From Sinomonas humi (GTDB lineage: Bacteria > Actinomycetota > Actinomycetes > Actinomycetales > Micrococcaceae), in contig NZ_JTDL01000109.1 of the NCBI RefSeq assembly GCF_000802235.1, forward strand, positions 1 through 64,000: a stretch of DNA of 64,000 nucleotides. Direction: 5' to 3'. The position numbers and the translations under genes are program-made. This document shows, one piece after another, positions 1 to 10,157 of the stretch. Under the pieces are notes generated by a model. The model worked only from the letters and a program-made list of their open reading frames with translations. It did not search any database and was not told where the DNA came from. Within the stretch, counting starts at the first letter, position 1. Every line of letters begins with the position of its first letter.

Positions 1-200
1 TGCCCACCCGTCCAAGCGTCACCTCCCGACGGTGCCCACCCGTCCAAGCGTCACCTCCCGACGGTGCCCACCCGTCCAAGCGTCACCTCCCGACGGTGCC
101 CACCCGTCCAAGCGTCACCTCCCGACGGTGCCCACCCGTCCAAGCGTCACCTCCCGACGGTGCCCACCCGTCCAAGCGTCACCTCCCGACGGTGCCCACC
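1..200. repeat. 32-bp tandem repeat array A
   Basis: Six perfect copies of a 32-bp unit begin at 1, 33, 65, 97, 129 and 161, followed by an 8-bp partial copy. Each unit carries CCGTC and GACGG arms that can pair. There are no unique spacers, so it is not a CRISPR. The array runs off the left window edge, so its full length is unknown. Read as protein it gives only low-complexity repeats, and I do not call a gene. Confidence 0.95.
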
Positions 201-382
201 GTCACTACGTGACCAACAAACGAGCCACCACCGCCACTACGTGACCAACAAACGAGCCACCACCGCCACTGCGTGACCAACAAACGAGCCACCACCGCCA
301 CTGCGTGACCAACAAACGAGCCACCACCGTCACTAGGTGACCAACAAACGAGCCACCACCGTCACTAGGTGACCAACAAACG
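201..382. repeat. 32-bp tandem repeat array B
   Basis: Five copies (201, 233, 265, 297, 329) plus a partial copy (361-382) of a second 32-bp unit directly abut array A. The unit differs in sequence but has the same period. Its core GTCAC-TAC/TAG-GTGAC is a small palindrome, degenerate in the middle copies. It lies between array A and the pckG terminator. Confidence 0.95.
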
Positions 383-384
383 CG

Positions 385-419
385 GGAGGGCCGCCCCGTG
401 TGCAGCGGGGCGGCCCTCC
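385..419 (-). terminator. Strong GC-rich hairpin downstream of pckG
   Basis: 14-bp perfect stem (385-398 with 406-419) and a 7-nt loop. It lies about 65 bp past the pckG stop on the minus strand and ends transcription towards the repeat arrays. Confidence 0.75.
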
Positions 420-451
420 TAGGGTGTCCGGCGCCGTTCAGCTCGCCGGAT

Positions 452-481
452 CTTTTAGCGCGCCTCATTGCGCACTAAAAG
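452..481 (-). terminator. Intrinsic terminator of pckG
   Basis: Inverted repeat 452-463 / 470-481 (11 of 12 pairs) with an A/T-rich outer stem that gives a U tract on the minus-strand transcript. It starts only four bases after the pckG stop codon and is probably the primary terminator. Confidence 0.7.
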
Positions 482-484
482 TCT

Positions 485-2308
485 TCAGCCGAGGCGCTTC
501 TTGAGGCCCTCGAGCTCGTTGGTGAGGCTCAGCGGAAGCGAGCCGCCGAAGCGGGCGAACCACTCCTCGAGGCCGGGGACTTCGTCGCGCCATTCATCGG
601 CGTCGAAGCGCACGGCCTCCTCGACCTGCTCCGGGGTCATGTCGAGCCCGTCGAGGTCGAGGCTCTCCGCCGTCGGGACGAAGCCGATCGGCGTCTCGAC
701 CGCGTCGGCAGCACCCTCGATCCGCTCGATCGCCCACTTGAGGACGCGCGAGTTGTCCCCGAAGCCGGGCCACGCGAAGCCGCCCTCGCGAGTACGGCGG
801 AACCAGTTCACGAGGAAGATCTTCGGGAGCCGGGCCGGGTTGCCCTTGCCCGAGAGCCGGACCCAGTGGTTGAGGTAGTCGCCTGCGTCGTAGCCGATGA
901 AGGGGAGCATCGCCATGGGATCGCGGCGCACGACGCCGACGGCGCCAGCTGCGGCCGCCGTCGTCTCCGAGGAGAGCGTGGCCCCCATGAAGATGCCGTT
1001 CGCCCAGTCACGGGACTGGGTCACGAGCGGGATCGTCGTCTTGCGCCGGCCGCCGAAAAGGATCGCGTGGACCTCGACGCCATTCGGCGCGAAGTACTCG
1101 GGGGCGAGCATGTCGATCTGGTCGATCGGCGTGCAGAAGCGGGAGTTGGGGTGGGCGGCGGGACGGTCGGCCTCGGGCGTCCAATCGTTGCCCCGCCAGT
1201 CCGTGAGGTGCGCGGGGACTTCCTCGGTCATGCCCTCCCACCACACGCCGCCGTCGTCCGTCAGGGCGACGTTCGTGAAGATGCTGTTGCCCTTCGCGAT
1301 GGCGCGCATCGCGTTGGGGTTCGTGCCCCAGCCGGTGCCGGGGGCGACGCCGAAGAGGCCCGCCTCGGGGTTGACGGCGCGAAGCTCACCTTCCTTGCCG
1401 AAACGCATCCAGGTGATGTCGTCACCGAGGGTCTCGACCTTCCAGCCCTCGATCGTCGGGTCGAGGAGGGCGAGGTTGGTCTTGCCGCAGGCCGACGGGA
1501 ACGCGGCGGCGACGTTGTAGACCTTCTTCTCGGGGCTCGTGAGCTTGAGGATCAGCATGTGCTCGGCCAGCCAGCCCTCGTCCCGGGCCATGACCGAGGC
1601 GATGCGGAGGGCGTAGCACTTCTTGCCGAGCAGGGCGTTTCCCCCGTAGCCCGAGCCGTACGACCAAATCGAGCGCTCCTCCGGGAAGTGCACGATCCAC
1701 TTCTCAGGGTTGCACGGCCACGGGACGTCGGCCTGGCCCGGCTCGAGCGGGGCGCCGACCGAGTGGAGCGCCGGAACGAAGAAGGCGTTCGTCTGCTCGA
1801 TCTTCTTGAGAACGTCCGTGCCGATGCGGGCCATGATTCGCATCGAGGCGACGACGTAGGCGGAGTCGCTGATCTCGACGCCGAACTTCGGGTCCTCAGC
1901 GTCGAGGTGGCCCATGACGAACGGGATGACGTACATCGTGCGGCCGCGCATTGAGCCGGAGAAAAGGCCTTTGAGCTTGGTCTTCATCTCCGCCGGCTCC
2001 ATCCAGTTATTGGTGAAGCCCGCGTCGCGCTCGTTGCGCGAGCAGATGAACGTCTGCTCCTCGACGCGCGCGACGTCCGCGGGGTCGGAGAAAGCAGCGA
2101 AGGAGTTCGGGAAGAGATCGGGGTTGAGCCGGGTAAGCGTTCCTGCGGCGACCAGCTCGTCGGTCAGCTTGCGGTATTCCGCTTCGGAACCGTCCACCCA
2201 GTGGATCCGGTCGGGCTGAGTCAGTTCAGCGACTTCCTCAACCCAGGACAGCAGGGGCTCGTAGGTGGTAGGGGCTCCTTCGAGAAGCCGAAGACGAGTT
2301 GCGCCCAT
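485..2308 (-). CDS. pckG: Phosphoenolpyruvate carboxykinase (GTP)
   Basis: Converts oxaloacetate and GTP to PEP and CO2, the first committed step of gluconeogenesis in the cytosol. The 607-residue length fits the GTP-type family. The kinase loop PSACGKTN lies at about residues 271-278, with the conserved active-site Cys at 274; [11 protein letters not shown] near the C-terminus is also family-typical. An upstream in-frame ATG (2368) exists, but the ATG at 2308 has AAGGAGG six bases before it and gives the usual N-terminus, so I chose it. Monocistronic, with terminators downstream and a CRP-like palindrome about 146 bp upstream. Confidence 0.97.
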   Translation of the reverse strand: MGATRLRLLEGAPTTYEPLLSWVEEVAELTQPDRIHWVDGSEAEYRKLTDELVAAGTLTRLNPDLFPNSFAAFSDPADVARVEEQTFICSRNERDAGFTNNWMEPAEMKTKLKGLFSGSMRGRTMYVIPFVMGHLDAEDPKFGVEISDSAYVVASMRIMARIGTDVLKKIEQTNAFFVPALHSVGAPLEPGQADVPWPCNPEKWIVHFPEERSIWSYGSGYGGNALLGKKCYALRIASVMARDEGWLAEHMLILKLTSPEKKVYNVAAAFPSACGKTNLALLDPTIEGWKVETLGDDITWMRFGKEGELRAVNPEAGLFGVAPGTGWGTNPNAMRAIAKGNSIFTNVALTDDGGVWWEGMTEEVPAHLTDWRGNDWTPEADRPAAHPNSRFCTPIDQIDMLAPEYFAPNGVEVHAILFGGRRKTTIPLVTQSRDWANGIFMGATLSSETTAAAAGAVGVVRRDPMAMLPFIGYDAGDYLNHWVRLSGKGNPARLPKIFLVNWFRRTREGGFAWPGFGDNSRVLKWAIERIEGAADAVETPIGFVPTAESLDLDGLDMTPEQVEEAVRFDADEWRDEVPGLEEWFARFGGSLPLSLTNELEGLKKRLG

Positions 2309-2453
2309 GTCTTCCTCCTTCGTCTGGGTGGTGTGTCCCTCAATGGTAGGGAAGGTGGTCTGTACCACCGGGGGGAGTGAGGCCTTTGAAACGAGAGTTA
2401 AACACTCGAAAGCCCGAGATCTTGGGGTTTTCCAGCCAAGACAAGGTAATTTA

Positions 2454-2469
2454 AGTGATCAAGGTCACA
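2454..2469. promoter_or_regulatory. CRP/GlxR-type operator upstream of pckG
   Basis: AGTGA-N6-TCACA, matching the cAMP-receptor-protein consensus TGTGA-N6-TCACA at 9 of 10 positions. It sits between pckG and the divergent tRNA-Arg gene, about 146 bp upstream of the pckG start codon. Carbon-source control of pckG through a cAMP-sensing regulator is inferred. Confidence 0.6.
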
Positions 2470-2576
2470 TAGACCGGTCTACTCCTATGTGTCCTCCCGC
2501 TTCGATTTGGATGTCCGATGGTCTTCGCGTAAAGTTATTCAGGCCGCGGCGCGGAAAACGCCAAGGCCAACGAGAT

Positions 2577-2650
<74 letters not shown>

Positions 2651-2655
2651 CAGAA

Positions 2656-2686
2656 GAACACCTCCGGTCATTGGCCGGAGGTGTTC
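2656..2686. terminator. Bidirectional hairpin between tRNA-Arg and the lipoprotein gene
   Basis: Perfect 12-bp stem (2656-2667 / 2675-2686) with a 7-nt loop, 6 bp after the tRNA. It also serves the convergent gene that ends at 2714. Confidence 0.8.
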
Positions 2687-2713
2687 GCATTTAAGCTGCG
2701 CCTCGCCCAAGCC

Positions 2714-4120
2714 CTACGAGCCTGCCAAGGCCGTCACGCCGTCCAGCGTCCCCACGAAAATCCGGCCCCCTGAGAGCGTCGGAGTCACGAAATGCGGCAC
2801 GGGACCGACCTGCACCTTCTGCTGGAGATGACCGTTGCCGGGATCAAGGCCGTACAGCTCGCCTGTCCCGTAGTCGATGACCCAGACCTCTCCGCCACCG
2901 ATCACAGGCGAGCCGGCCGCCTGCAGGGAAAGCCGCCAGCCCAGGCCCATGCCGCCCGATTCGCTCACCGTCACCTCCTGCAATCCGTCCTCGCACGGGA
3001 CGTAAACCGTCATCCCGGCCACAGCCGGGGCCCCGAACGCAGAGCAAACGGTGGCCTGGGCGCGCGCGCCTCCGCTTCCCCCGAAGTGGGCAGCATCGAG
3101 CAGGTAGCCAATGCCGCTCTTGCCGTCCGCGAACACGTACGGCCCGAGGCGGACGGGCGTCATCGACCCGAGATCGGCGTCGTCTGCATTGTCCTGCGCC
3201 CACGTGCTCGGGGCGAAGAAGTCCGTGCGGTGCAGGGATGCGTCGAGCGAGAGCACAGAGTCCGAGCCGTCGTAGCTTGTGGTCGATTCGCCGTTGCCGA
3301 CGCCCACGAGCAGTCGGGATCCATCTACGGCCAGTCCGCCAGGGGTCCAGATGCCGCCGAGCCGCGGAGTGGGCACCGAGTAGGAAGCGATTGGCCCCGT
3401 ACCCGTCGTCGCCACCGAAAGCACCGTGCCGACATAGTCCGAGCAGTCCCCGTCGAGGCCTCCGAAGGCAACGTAGACCCGGCCCTGCATGAGGGCGAGG
3501 GCGCCCCGCTGCTGGTACGCGAGGGGATCACCGCTGGGTGGCTCGATCTCGCGACGGACGGCTAGCGCGCCGTCGGCCGCGTTCAAGCCCACGAGCTCGT
3601 GGCGACCTCCGCTCAGCTCCGCGACAGCGAAGACCAGGCCTGTTGCGGGATCGTAGACAGGTGTCCCGGTGATGCCGAGCGGGTCGATGTCGCCGCAGGG
3701 CAAGGCCGTACCGGGTACTGGTGCCCCGAGGTTTCGCTGCCACACGACATGCCCGTCCGTGGGATCGAGCGCATACACGGTGTCCGATTCCGTCGCGACG
3801 ATGACCCGGCCGTGGACCACGAGCGGCTCGCCGTAGACAGCTCCATCGAGCCGCGCCGACCATGCATTCCGGAGCGCGCCCAAGCGAGAGAAGTCCGGCG
3901 CGGCCCCGGTCCGGGCTCCATCGAAGTGGTAGGTGGGCCAGTCACCCGGCCGCAGCGGCAGCGGGTGGGGCGCGCTGGGGGCCTGGGTCAAGGGGCTGAT
4001 CGGAGCACCGGACTGGCTCGGTTGCGGCACGGCAGTGCAGGCCGCGAGCAGTACGAGCACGACGGCGGCCAGGGCGCCCGTGAGCGCCTGGCCCGCCTTG
4101 CGCGCCTTGCTGCGTTCCAT
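2714..4120 (-). CDS. PQQ-like beta-propeller lipoprotein
   Basis: A 468-residue exported protein. The N-terminus has a basic region, a hydrophobic stretch and a lipobox LAAC with the acylated Cys at about 28, so it should be anchored to the outer face of the membrane. The rest consists of repeated propeller blades of the PQQ-binding/BamB type, for example VYALDPTDGHVVW and LYGLDPGNGHLQQ, each with a Y-L-D-G-W pattern. There is no dehydrogenase catalytic domain, so a binding or scaffold role is more likely than an enzymatic one. It is single and convergent with tRNA-Arg. Specific function unknown. Confidence 0.85.
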   Translation of the reverse strand: MERSKARKAGQALTGALAAVVLVLLAACTAVPQPSQSGAPISPLTQAPSAPHPLPLRPGDWPTYHFDGARTGAAPDFSRLGALRNAWSARLDGAVYGEPLVVHGRVIVATESDTVYALDPTDGHVVWQRNLGAPVPGTALPCGDIDPLGITGTPVYDPATGLVFAVAELSGGRHELVGLNAADGALAVRREIEPPSGDPLAYQQRGALALMQGRVYVAFGGLDGDCSDYVGTVLSVATTGTGPIASYSVPTPRLGGIWTPGGLAVDGSRLLVGVGNGESTTSYDGSDSVLSLDASLHRTDFFAPSTWAQDNADDADLGSMTPVRLGPYVFADGKSGIGYLLDAAHFGGSGGARAQATVCSAFGAPAVAGMTVYVPCEDGLQEVTVSESGGMGLGWRLSLQAAGSPVIGGGEVWVIDYGTGELYGLDPGNGHLQQKVQVGPVPHFVTPTLSGGRIFVGTLDGVTALAGS

Positions 4121-4181
4121 CCCTCTACAGTGACGCAGAACGGCCCGGGCGAGAATGGCCCGGGCGTCTGCGGCAAGTCCC

Positions 4182-5380
4182 CTAGACCGCTTCGAGGATG
4201 CTGACGTAGTTGGCGATCCCGACGCCGCCCATGTTCTGCACGGCCGCGCGCCGAGGGTTGGCCAGCTGCATCGCTCCGGCGGTCCCTGTGAGCTGCATCG
4301 CGGCGATGACGTGCTGGGAAACGCCGGTCGCGCCGACCGGATGGCCCTTGGCCTTGAGGCCGCCCGAGACGTTCACTGGCAGGCGCCCGTCCTTGTAGAC
4401 CCAGCCCTCCTGGATCGCCCGTGCGCCCTGCCCTGCCGGGGTCAGGCCCATGGCCTCGTACATGACGAGCTCGGCGATCGTGAAGCAGTCGTGCACCTCG
4501 GCGAAGTCCAGGTCCGCAAGCCCGACCCCGGCCATCGCGAAGGCACGCTCCCACGAGAGCCGGGTCCCGACGAACGCGGTCGGGTCGCGGCGCTCGGCGG
4601 GCAGGAAGTCGTTCGCGTGCCCGAACCCGGCGAGCCGCACCGGCGAGGTCGCGGCCCCCGAGCGCGGGGCGAGGGAAAGGACGACGGCGGCCGCCCCGTC
4701 GGAGACGGGCGAGCAGTCCGTGCGCCGCAGCGGGTCCGCGACCATGGGGTTCTTGTCCGAGCCGGTGCGGCAGAACTCGACGCCGAGGTCCTTGCGCAGC
4801 TGCGCATACGGGTTGTCGACCCCGTTGCGGTGGTTCTTGGCCGCGATGCTCCCAAGGGTGTCGGAGAGAGAAATGCCAGCGACCGGGCCGTAGCGCTTCT
4901 CGTAATGCTTGGCGACCTCGGCGAACAGCGCCGTGAACCCCGCCGAGGACGCCTGCCCGGCCATGTCGTAGTCAGCGCCCAGAAGAGCCGCGCCGACCTT
5001 CTCCGCCCCCGCCGGCGTCATCATCTCCGCCCCGACCACGAGCACGTTCCGGGCCGTCCCGGCCAGCAGTGCCTTCACGCCCTGCTGCACCGCCGCCGAC
5101 CCCGAGGCACACGCGTTCTCCACGCGCGTCGCCGGAACGCCCAGCAGGTCCGGGGAGAGCTGGAGCGCGAGCGAGGACGGGAACGCGAGCGGCATCATCC
5201 CGGCGTTGAACTGCCCGACGTAGACCTCGTCGATCTCCCCCGGCTCGAGGCCCGCGTGTGCGAGCGCCTCCCCCGCGACCTGCAGGATCAAGGACTCGAG
5301 CGTCTCCTCCGTCAGCTTCCCGAACCGGCTGTGCCCCCACCCCGTGATGAGGACGTCCTTGCCGAACTGCTCCCTGAGGC

Positions 5381-5384
<4 letters not shown>
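4182..5384 (-). CDS. Thiolase family protein (SCP-x type acetyl-CoA acyltransferase)
   Basis: A 400-residue thiolase of the SCP2/SCP-x-like branch. The acylated Cys is in [11 protein letters not shown] (about residue 92). The C-terminal half has [10 protein letters not shown] and [14 protein letters not shown], which carry the active-site His. Its ATG overlaps the stop of the upstream CoA-transferase beta gene (ATGA), so the two are translationally coupled. In this operon it probably cleaves the 3-oxoacyl-CoA made by the CoA-transferase. Substrate not determinable: acetoacetyl-CoA and longer or aromatic-derived 3-oxoacyl-CoAs are all possible. Confidence 0.88.
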
Positions 5385-6067
<683 letters not shown>

Positions 6068-6095
6068 CGTGGTCCTCCTCCTAATTCTGGGCGGC

Positions 6096-6815
6096 CTAGT
6101 TCTGGGCGGCGGCCAACGGCCGCGGCCGGACCGTGCGCTGCTCGATGTCCTTCACCCGCCGGCGCGCCTGCACGAGGTGCTGGACGAACACGCCCGGGGT
6201 GACGATGTGATTCGGGTCGATCTCGCCCACGCCGACGATCACCTCGGCCTCGGCAACCGTCACCTTCCCCGCCGTCACCACGACAGGATTGAAGTTGCGG
6301 GCCGTGTACCGGTAGACGAGGTTCCCCTCGGCGTCCGCCGTGTGGGCGTGCACTAGCGCCACGTCCGCGACGATGCCCCGCTCCTGGACGTACAGCTCCC
6401 CGTCGAACTCCTCGTGCGGCTTGCCTTCCGCCACCACCGTGCCGACGCCCGTACGTGTGTAGAAGGCCGGGATGCCGGCCCCGCCAGCGCGCAGCCGCTC
6501 CGCCAGGGTGCCCTGCGGGACGAACTCGACCTCGAGCTCGCCCGCGAGGTACTGCTGCGCGAACAGCCTGTTCTCCCCGACGTACGAGGCGATCACCTTG
6601 CGGACCTGGCCGGACTCGAGCAGGATCCCCAAGCCCTTTCCGTCGATGCCCATGTTGTTAGAGACCACCGTCAGGTCCCTGGCTCCGGTCTCCCGCACGG
6701 CCTCTATCAGGTCCACAGGAATCCCGCTCAGCCCGAAGCCCCCGACGGCGAGGATCGCGCCGTCGTCCAGCGCCTCCGCCAACACCTCGGAGATGTCCTC
6801 TCTCAGCTTTCCCAT
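6096..6815 (-). CDS. 3-oxoacid CoA-transferase subunit A
   Basis: 239 residues, the alpha subunit of the same CoA-transferase. The CoA-binding GGFGLSGIP motif is at about residues 25-33. The reading frame stays open far upstream (to 7088), but the ATG at 6815 with GGGAGA upstream gives the family N-terminus [16 protein letters not shown], and the longer version would overlap the divergent regulator. First gene of the operon scoA-scoB-thiolase. Its last codons GCC GCC CAG AAC TAG are followed at once by a near-identical in-frame copy ending in TAG. Confidence 0.93.
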   Translation of the reverse strand: MGKLREDISEVLAEALDDGAILAVGGFGLSGIPVDLIEAVRETGARDLTVVSNNMGIDGKGLGILLESGQVRKVIASYVGENRLFAQQYLAGELEVEFVPQGTLAERLRAGGAGIPAFYTRTGVGTVVAEGKPHEEFDGELYVQERGIVADVALVHAHTADAEGNLVYRYTARNFNPVVVTAGKVTVAEAEVIVGVGEIDPNHIVTPGVFVQHLVQARRRVKDIEQRTVRPRPLAAAQN

Positions 6816-6945
6816 TCGCGTTCTCCCTCGAAACACACCACTTTGTGGACGCCGATGCTGCTTGAATGAAGGTAGAAACTTCCCAGCTGGATAAGCAAGA
6901 GCCCTGAGGTGAGAACGCATACTATGGACAGGGGCGGAAGGCTTC

Positions 6946-6958
6946 TCCATATTGTGGA
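6946..6958. promoter_or_regulatory. Candidate IclR operator
   Basis: TCCA-N5-TGGA palindrome between the divergent CoA-transferase operon and the IclR gene. Related direct elements TTTGTGGAC (6842) and CTATGGACA (6922) lie in the same intergenic region. Binding by the adjacent IclR protein is inferred from position. Confidence 0.4.
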
Positions 6959-6979
6959 CAGGACTCAAAGGGGACTCGA

Positions 6980-7765
6980 GTGAGCGAGCGGGCAGCGGTT
7001 CCAGGCGCACAAGTAGTCGGCAGGGTCGGTCGCCTCCTGCGCCTCGTCGGCAGCAACCCTGCAGGGGCCACGACCACGTGGCTCGCACGCGAGGCTGGCC
7101 TCACCCGGCCCACAGCCCACCGACTCCTGGCCTCCCTCGCGGCCGAAGGCCTGCTGGACACCGACCCCCAGTCCGGCGACTGGGTCCTCGGCACCGAGCT
7201 GTACCTCCTCGGGTCCATTGCCGCCTCCCGCTTTTCTTTCGAGGAGCTCGCACGTCCGAGCATTCGGCGGTTGGCGGAGGCCTCGGGCGAGAGCGCCTTC
7301 TACAGCATCCGCCAAGGGAGCGAGACCGTCTGCCTCCTCCGGGAGGAGGGCAGCTTCCCCATCCGCTCCTTCGTGCTGCGCGAAGGAGTCCGGTTCCCCC
7401 TCGGCGTCGCCTCCGCGGGCCTTGCCATGATGGCCTTCCTGCCAGCCCCCGAGCAGGAGTCCTATCTGGCCCGCTGGAGCGAGCACGCCGGGCGCTTCGC
7501 CGAAGGCCACACCGAGCGCGTCGTCCGCCAGGAGCTCGAGCAGACTCGGCTACGCGGCTACTCGGTCAACCCGGGACTCGTGCTCGAGGGGAGCTACGGC
7601 ATGGGAGCGGCGGTCTTCGACGGCAACGGGAACCCGGTTGGGGCGGTTTCGTTCACCGGGATCGAGCCGAGATTCCGCCCCGAACGGCGCGGCCTCCTCG
7701 GCAAGCTCCTCATGGAAGAGGCGCACAGGATCAGCCTCCGCCTGCAAGGCTCACGGGAGCGCTGA
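6980..7765 (+). CDS. IclR family transcriptional regulator
   Basis: 261 residues. An N-terminal winged helix (about 12-72, with LAREAGLTRPTAHRLLASL as recognition region) is followed by an IclR effector-binding domain (about 85-255). The GTG start has AAGGGG nine bases upstream. It is divergent from the CoA-transferase/thiolase operon and shares a 164-bp promoter region with it, so it most likely controls that operon in response to a 3-oxoacid or aromatic-derived effector. Effector unknown. Confidence 0.92.
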   Translation: MSERAAVPGAQVVGRVGRLLRLVGSNPAGATTTWLAREAGLTRPTAHRLLASLAAEGLLDTDPQSGDWVLGTELYLLGSIAASRFSFEELARPSIRRLAEASGESAFYSIRQGSETVCLLREEGSFPIRSFVLREGVRFPLGVASAGLAMMAFLPAPEQESYLARWSEHAGRFAEGHTERVVRQELEQTRLRGYSVNPGLVLEGSYGMGAAVFDGNGNPVGAVSFTGIEPRFRPERRGLLGKLLMEEAHRISLRLQGSRER

Positions 7766-8040
7766 CGCCACAGATGCTGGCGTCGACCACCCATAGGGCA
7801 GGTGTGGCAGGGCGTTCAGACTCGCGGCCAGTCGATTCCGCCGTTGCCGCCACCGAGGAGGGGCGGCTTGAGGATGATCCGGCCATTCTGGCCTGAGTGA
7901 GGCAAACCTCTCCCGTGGAGGAGAGCCTGTCAATGCCGCACGCGCGAGGGCGGCGAGCTGCTGCCCTGTGCTTGGCGTAGGCGTCCCGAGCCTGGACAGG
8001 GCCCACCCGTCCCCGCGGCCCGTCCCGTAGCATCTGTGGG

Positions 8041-9453
8041 GTGGAGAGCGAGTACGACGTCATCGTGATCGGCGCCGGCGCGGCCGGCGAAAACGCAGCG
8101 GACCGCGTGGTCAAGGGCGGGCTGAGCGCGGCCCTCATAGAGAGCGACCTCGTGGGTGGGGCCTGCTCGTACTGGGCGTGCGAGCCCTCGAAAGCACTTC
8201 TCCGCCCCGGAACGGCGCTGCACGCCGCCCAACGCGTCCCGGGGTCAAGGGAAGCGGTTACGGGCACCCTTGACGTTCCCGCCGTGCTCAAGCACCGCGA
8301 CGACGCCGTGAGCAATTGGGACGACGAGTCGCAGGTCGAGTGGGTCGACGGCGCGGGCATCACCCTCGTCCGGGGCCGCGCACGACTCACGGGCGCCAAA
8401 CGGCTCACGGTCGACGACGCCAACGGCAACCATTTCGACCTCGTGGCACGCCACGCCGTCGTTCTCGCCACCGGCTCCCGGCCCTCCACGCCCAAGGTGC
8501 CCGGGCTCCAGCACACCCCGCACTGGACCACCGCAGACGCCACGAGCGCCCGCGAGGTGCCCGAAAGCCTCGTCATCCTCGGTGCGGGCGTCGCGGGCTC
8601 GGAGCTTGCGCAGGCGTTCGCGCGGCTCGGTTCGCGCGTCACGGTCCTCGCCCGCGGGAGCCTGCTCAGCGCGTTCCCGGAGGACGCCCGCGAGCTTGTT
8701 GCGGGAGCGCTGCGCGCCGACGGCGTCGAGATCATCGAGGGCGTCTCGCCGGAGCTCATCGAATCAACGGACGACGGCGGCGTGAGGGTCGCGCTCCCAG
8801 ACGGCCGTACGCTCGAGGCAGCAAGGCTCCTCGTGGCGACCGGTCGCCGGCCAGCGCTCGACGGGCTCGGGCTGCCAGCGTTCGGCATCGAGCCGACCGC
8901 ACTCCGCGTTGACGACACCGGGCTCGTGCTCGGCAACTCCTGGCTCTACGCGGTCGGCGACTGTTCCGGCCGGGCGATGCTCACGCATCAGGGGAAATAC
9001 CAGGCACGGATCACCGGCGACGCGATTGTCGCGAGGACCAAGGGCGAGCTCGAGAAGCGGCCCGCGCGATGGAGCCGGTACGCCCGGACGGCGGACGAAC
9101 TCGCTGTGCCCCGCGTCGTCTTCACGGACCCCGAACTGGCAATGGTCGGCCTCAGCGAGGAGGAGGCGTGGGAGCACGGCATCCGCGTCCGCGTCGTCGA
9201 CCTCCCCATCTCCGTGGCCGGAGCGTGGCAGCTGGCGGAGGACTACGAAGGCTGGGCCAGGTTCCTCGTGGACGAGGACCGGAGGACTCTCGTCGGAGCG
9301 TGCTTCGCCGGCCAGGACGTCGCCGAGCTCCTGCAGTCCGCGACGATCGCTGTCGTCGGCGAGGTCCCCCTCGAGCGGCTCTGGCACGCGATCCCGCCTT
9401 TCCCGACCGTCAGCGAGATCTGGCTGCGCTTCCTCGAGGCCTACGGACTCTAG
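8041..9453 (+). CDS. FAD-dependent pyridine nucleotide-disulfide oxidoreductase
   Basis: 470 residues, related to dihydrolipoyl dehydrogenase and mercuric reductase. The FAD site GAGAAG is at 11-16, and a redox-active pair sits in CSYWAC (Cys 42 and 47), the CX4C spacing of this family although the usual GGTCLNVGCIPSK is replaced by GGACSYWACEPSK. A second Rossmann motif GAGVAGSE binds NAD(P)H. The C-terminal dimerisation domain lacks the classic HAHPT, with HAIPPFPT instead. No E1/E2 genes are adjacent, so it is probably not the pyruvate dehydrogenase E3. GTG start; the ribosome-binding site is weak. Confidence 0.85.
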   Translation: MESEYDVIVIGAGAAGENAADRVVKGGLSAALIESDLVGGACSYWACEPSKALLRPGTALHAAQRVPGSREAVTGTLDVPAVLKHRDDAVSNWDDESQVEWVDGAGITLVRGRARLTGAKRLTVDDANGNHFDLVARHAVVLATGSRPSTPKVPGLQHTPHWTTADATSAREVPESLVILGAGVAGSELAQAFARLGSRVTVLARGSLLSAFPEDARELVAGALRADGVEIIEGVSPELIESTDDGGVRVALPDGRTLEAARLLVATGRRPALDGLGLPAFGIEPTALRVDDTGLVLGNSWLYAVGDCSGRAMLTHQGKYQARITGDAIVARTKGELEKRPARWSRYARTADELAVPRVVFTDPELAMVGLSEEEAWEHGIRVRVVDLPISVAGAWQLAEDYEGWARFLVDEDRRTLVGACFAGQDVAELLQSATIAVVGEVPLERLWHAIPPFPTVSEIWLRFLEAYGL

Positions 9454-9518
9454 CTTCGGCGCGGAGGACACCGCGTGCGCTCGCGGTCCGTGGTGGTTCT
9501 CAATGACAGACTGGCCCC

Positions 9519-10157
9519 GTGGCTCCTTCGCGATTCCTCCCCCTGCGCCGCAGCGCCCGCGTCACCCTGTGGTGCGCGGCCGCGGCGACCGTGATCACAG
9601 GGATCACGGCCTGGTTCCTCGAAGAATGGATGGGGATCCTCACCCTCGCGGCCATCGCCGCATTCGTCCTCTCCGCGCTCTACGCGGTTCGGGGGATGAA
9701 TCGCTACGTCCTCGCGGCGTTGGCGGCAGCGACGACGGCGACGACGGTCGGCTGCACCCTCGCGTTCCTGCGAGTGCTCGGCGTCGCGTGGGACGACGCG
9801 CCCGACGCAGTAACGACCATCTCGAGCCGGGACGCGGACCCCTACTTCTACATTGCGGTAGCCGCCTTCATAGCAACCCTCGTACTCCTCCTCGCGGGCG
9901 CTGCATGGCCACAGCGCCGGCCCGCGCCGGCAAGAGCGAGCCGCCGGCCGTCGTCGCGCGCCGGATCGCGGCCGGGGCCAACAAGCTCGCGCGGTACTGG
10001 CCCGCGCGCCGCGACGGGACGGGCTCAAGGCTCGCGTTCCTCAGAGGGACGGCCTTCGGCCGCACGCACAAACCCGCCAAAGCAGGCGGCGCCTCGGCCT
10101 AGTGCGAGTGGTGCCCGTGCTTCCGGCTCTCGGCCCTCGGCACCGCGAAATCGGTGA
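9519..10157 (+). CDS. Membrane protein with probable C-terminal frameshift
   Basis: GTG start. Residues 1-130 hold about four hydrophobic segments (for example VTLWCAAAATVITGITAWF and FYIAVAAFIATLVLLLAG). After about residue 130 this frame becomes Arg/Ser/Pro-rich, loses the strong G/C third-position preference and overruns the convergent sixA gene by 58 bp. The frame that ends at 10102 has G/C third positions in nearly every codon over 9905-10102 and reads a plausible basic tail (ARRIAAGANKLARYWPARR). I infer a -1 shift near 9900-9925, so the natural protein probably ends at 10102. Function unknown. Confidence 0.6.
   Translation: MAPSRFLPLRRSARVTLWCAAAATVITGITAWFLEEWMGILTLAAIAAFVLSALYAVRGMNRYVLAALAAATTATTVGCTLAFLRVLGVAWDDAPDAVTTISSRDADPYFYIAVAAFIATLVLLLAGAAWPQRRPAPARASRRPSSRAGSRPGPTSSRGTGPRAATGRAQGSRSSEGRPSAARTNPPKQAAPRPSASGARASGSRPSAPRNR

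Noticed and set aside
1-382. CRISPR array
   Set aside because: Units are contiguous with no unique spacers and no cas genes are present.
866-1954. Long open frame opposite pckG
   Set aside because: Shadow frame: its composition follows the third codon positions of pckG, and pckG is unmistakable.
7731-8936. 401-codon minus-strand frame over the oxidoreductase gene
   Set aside because: Ser/Arg/Pro-rich shadow of a well-supported gene.
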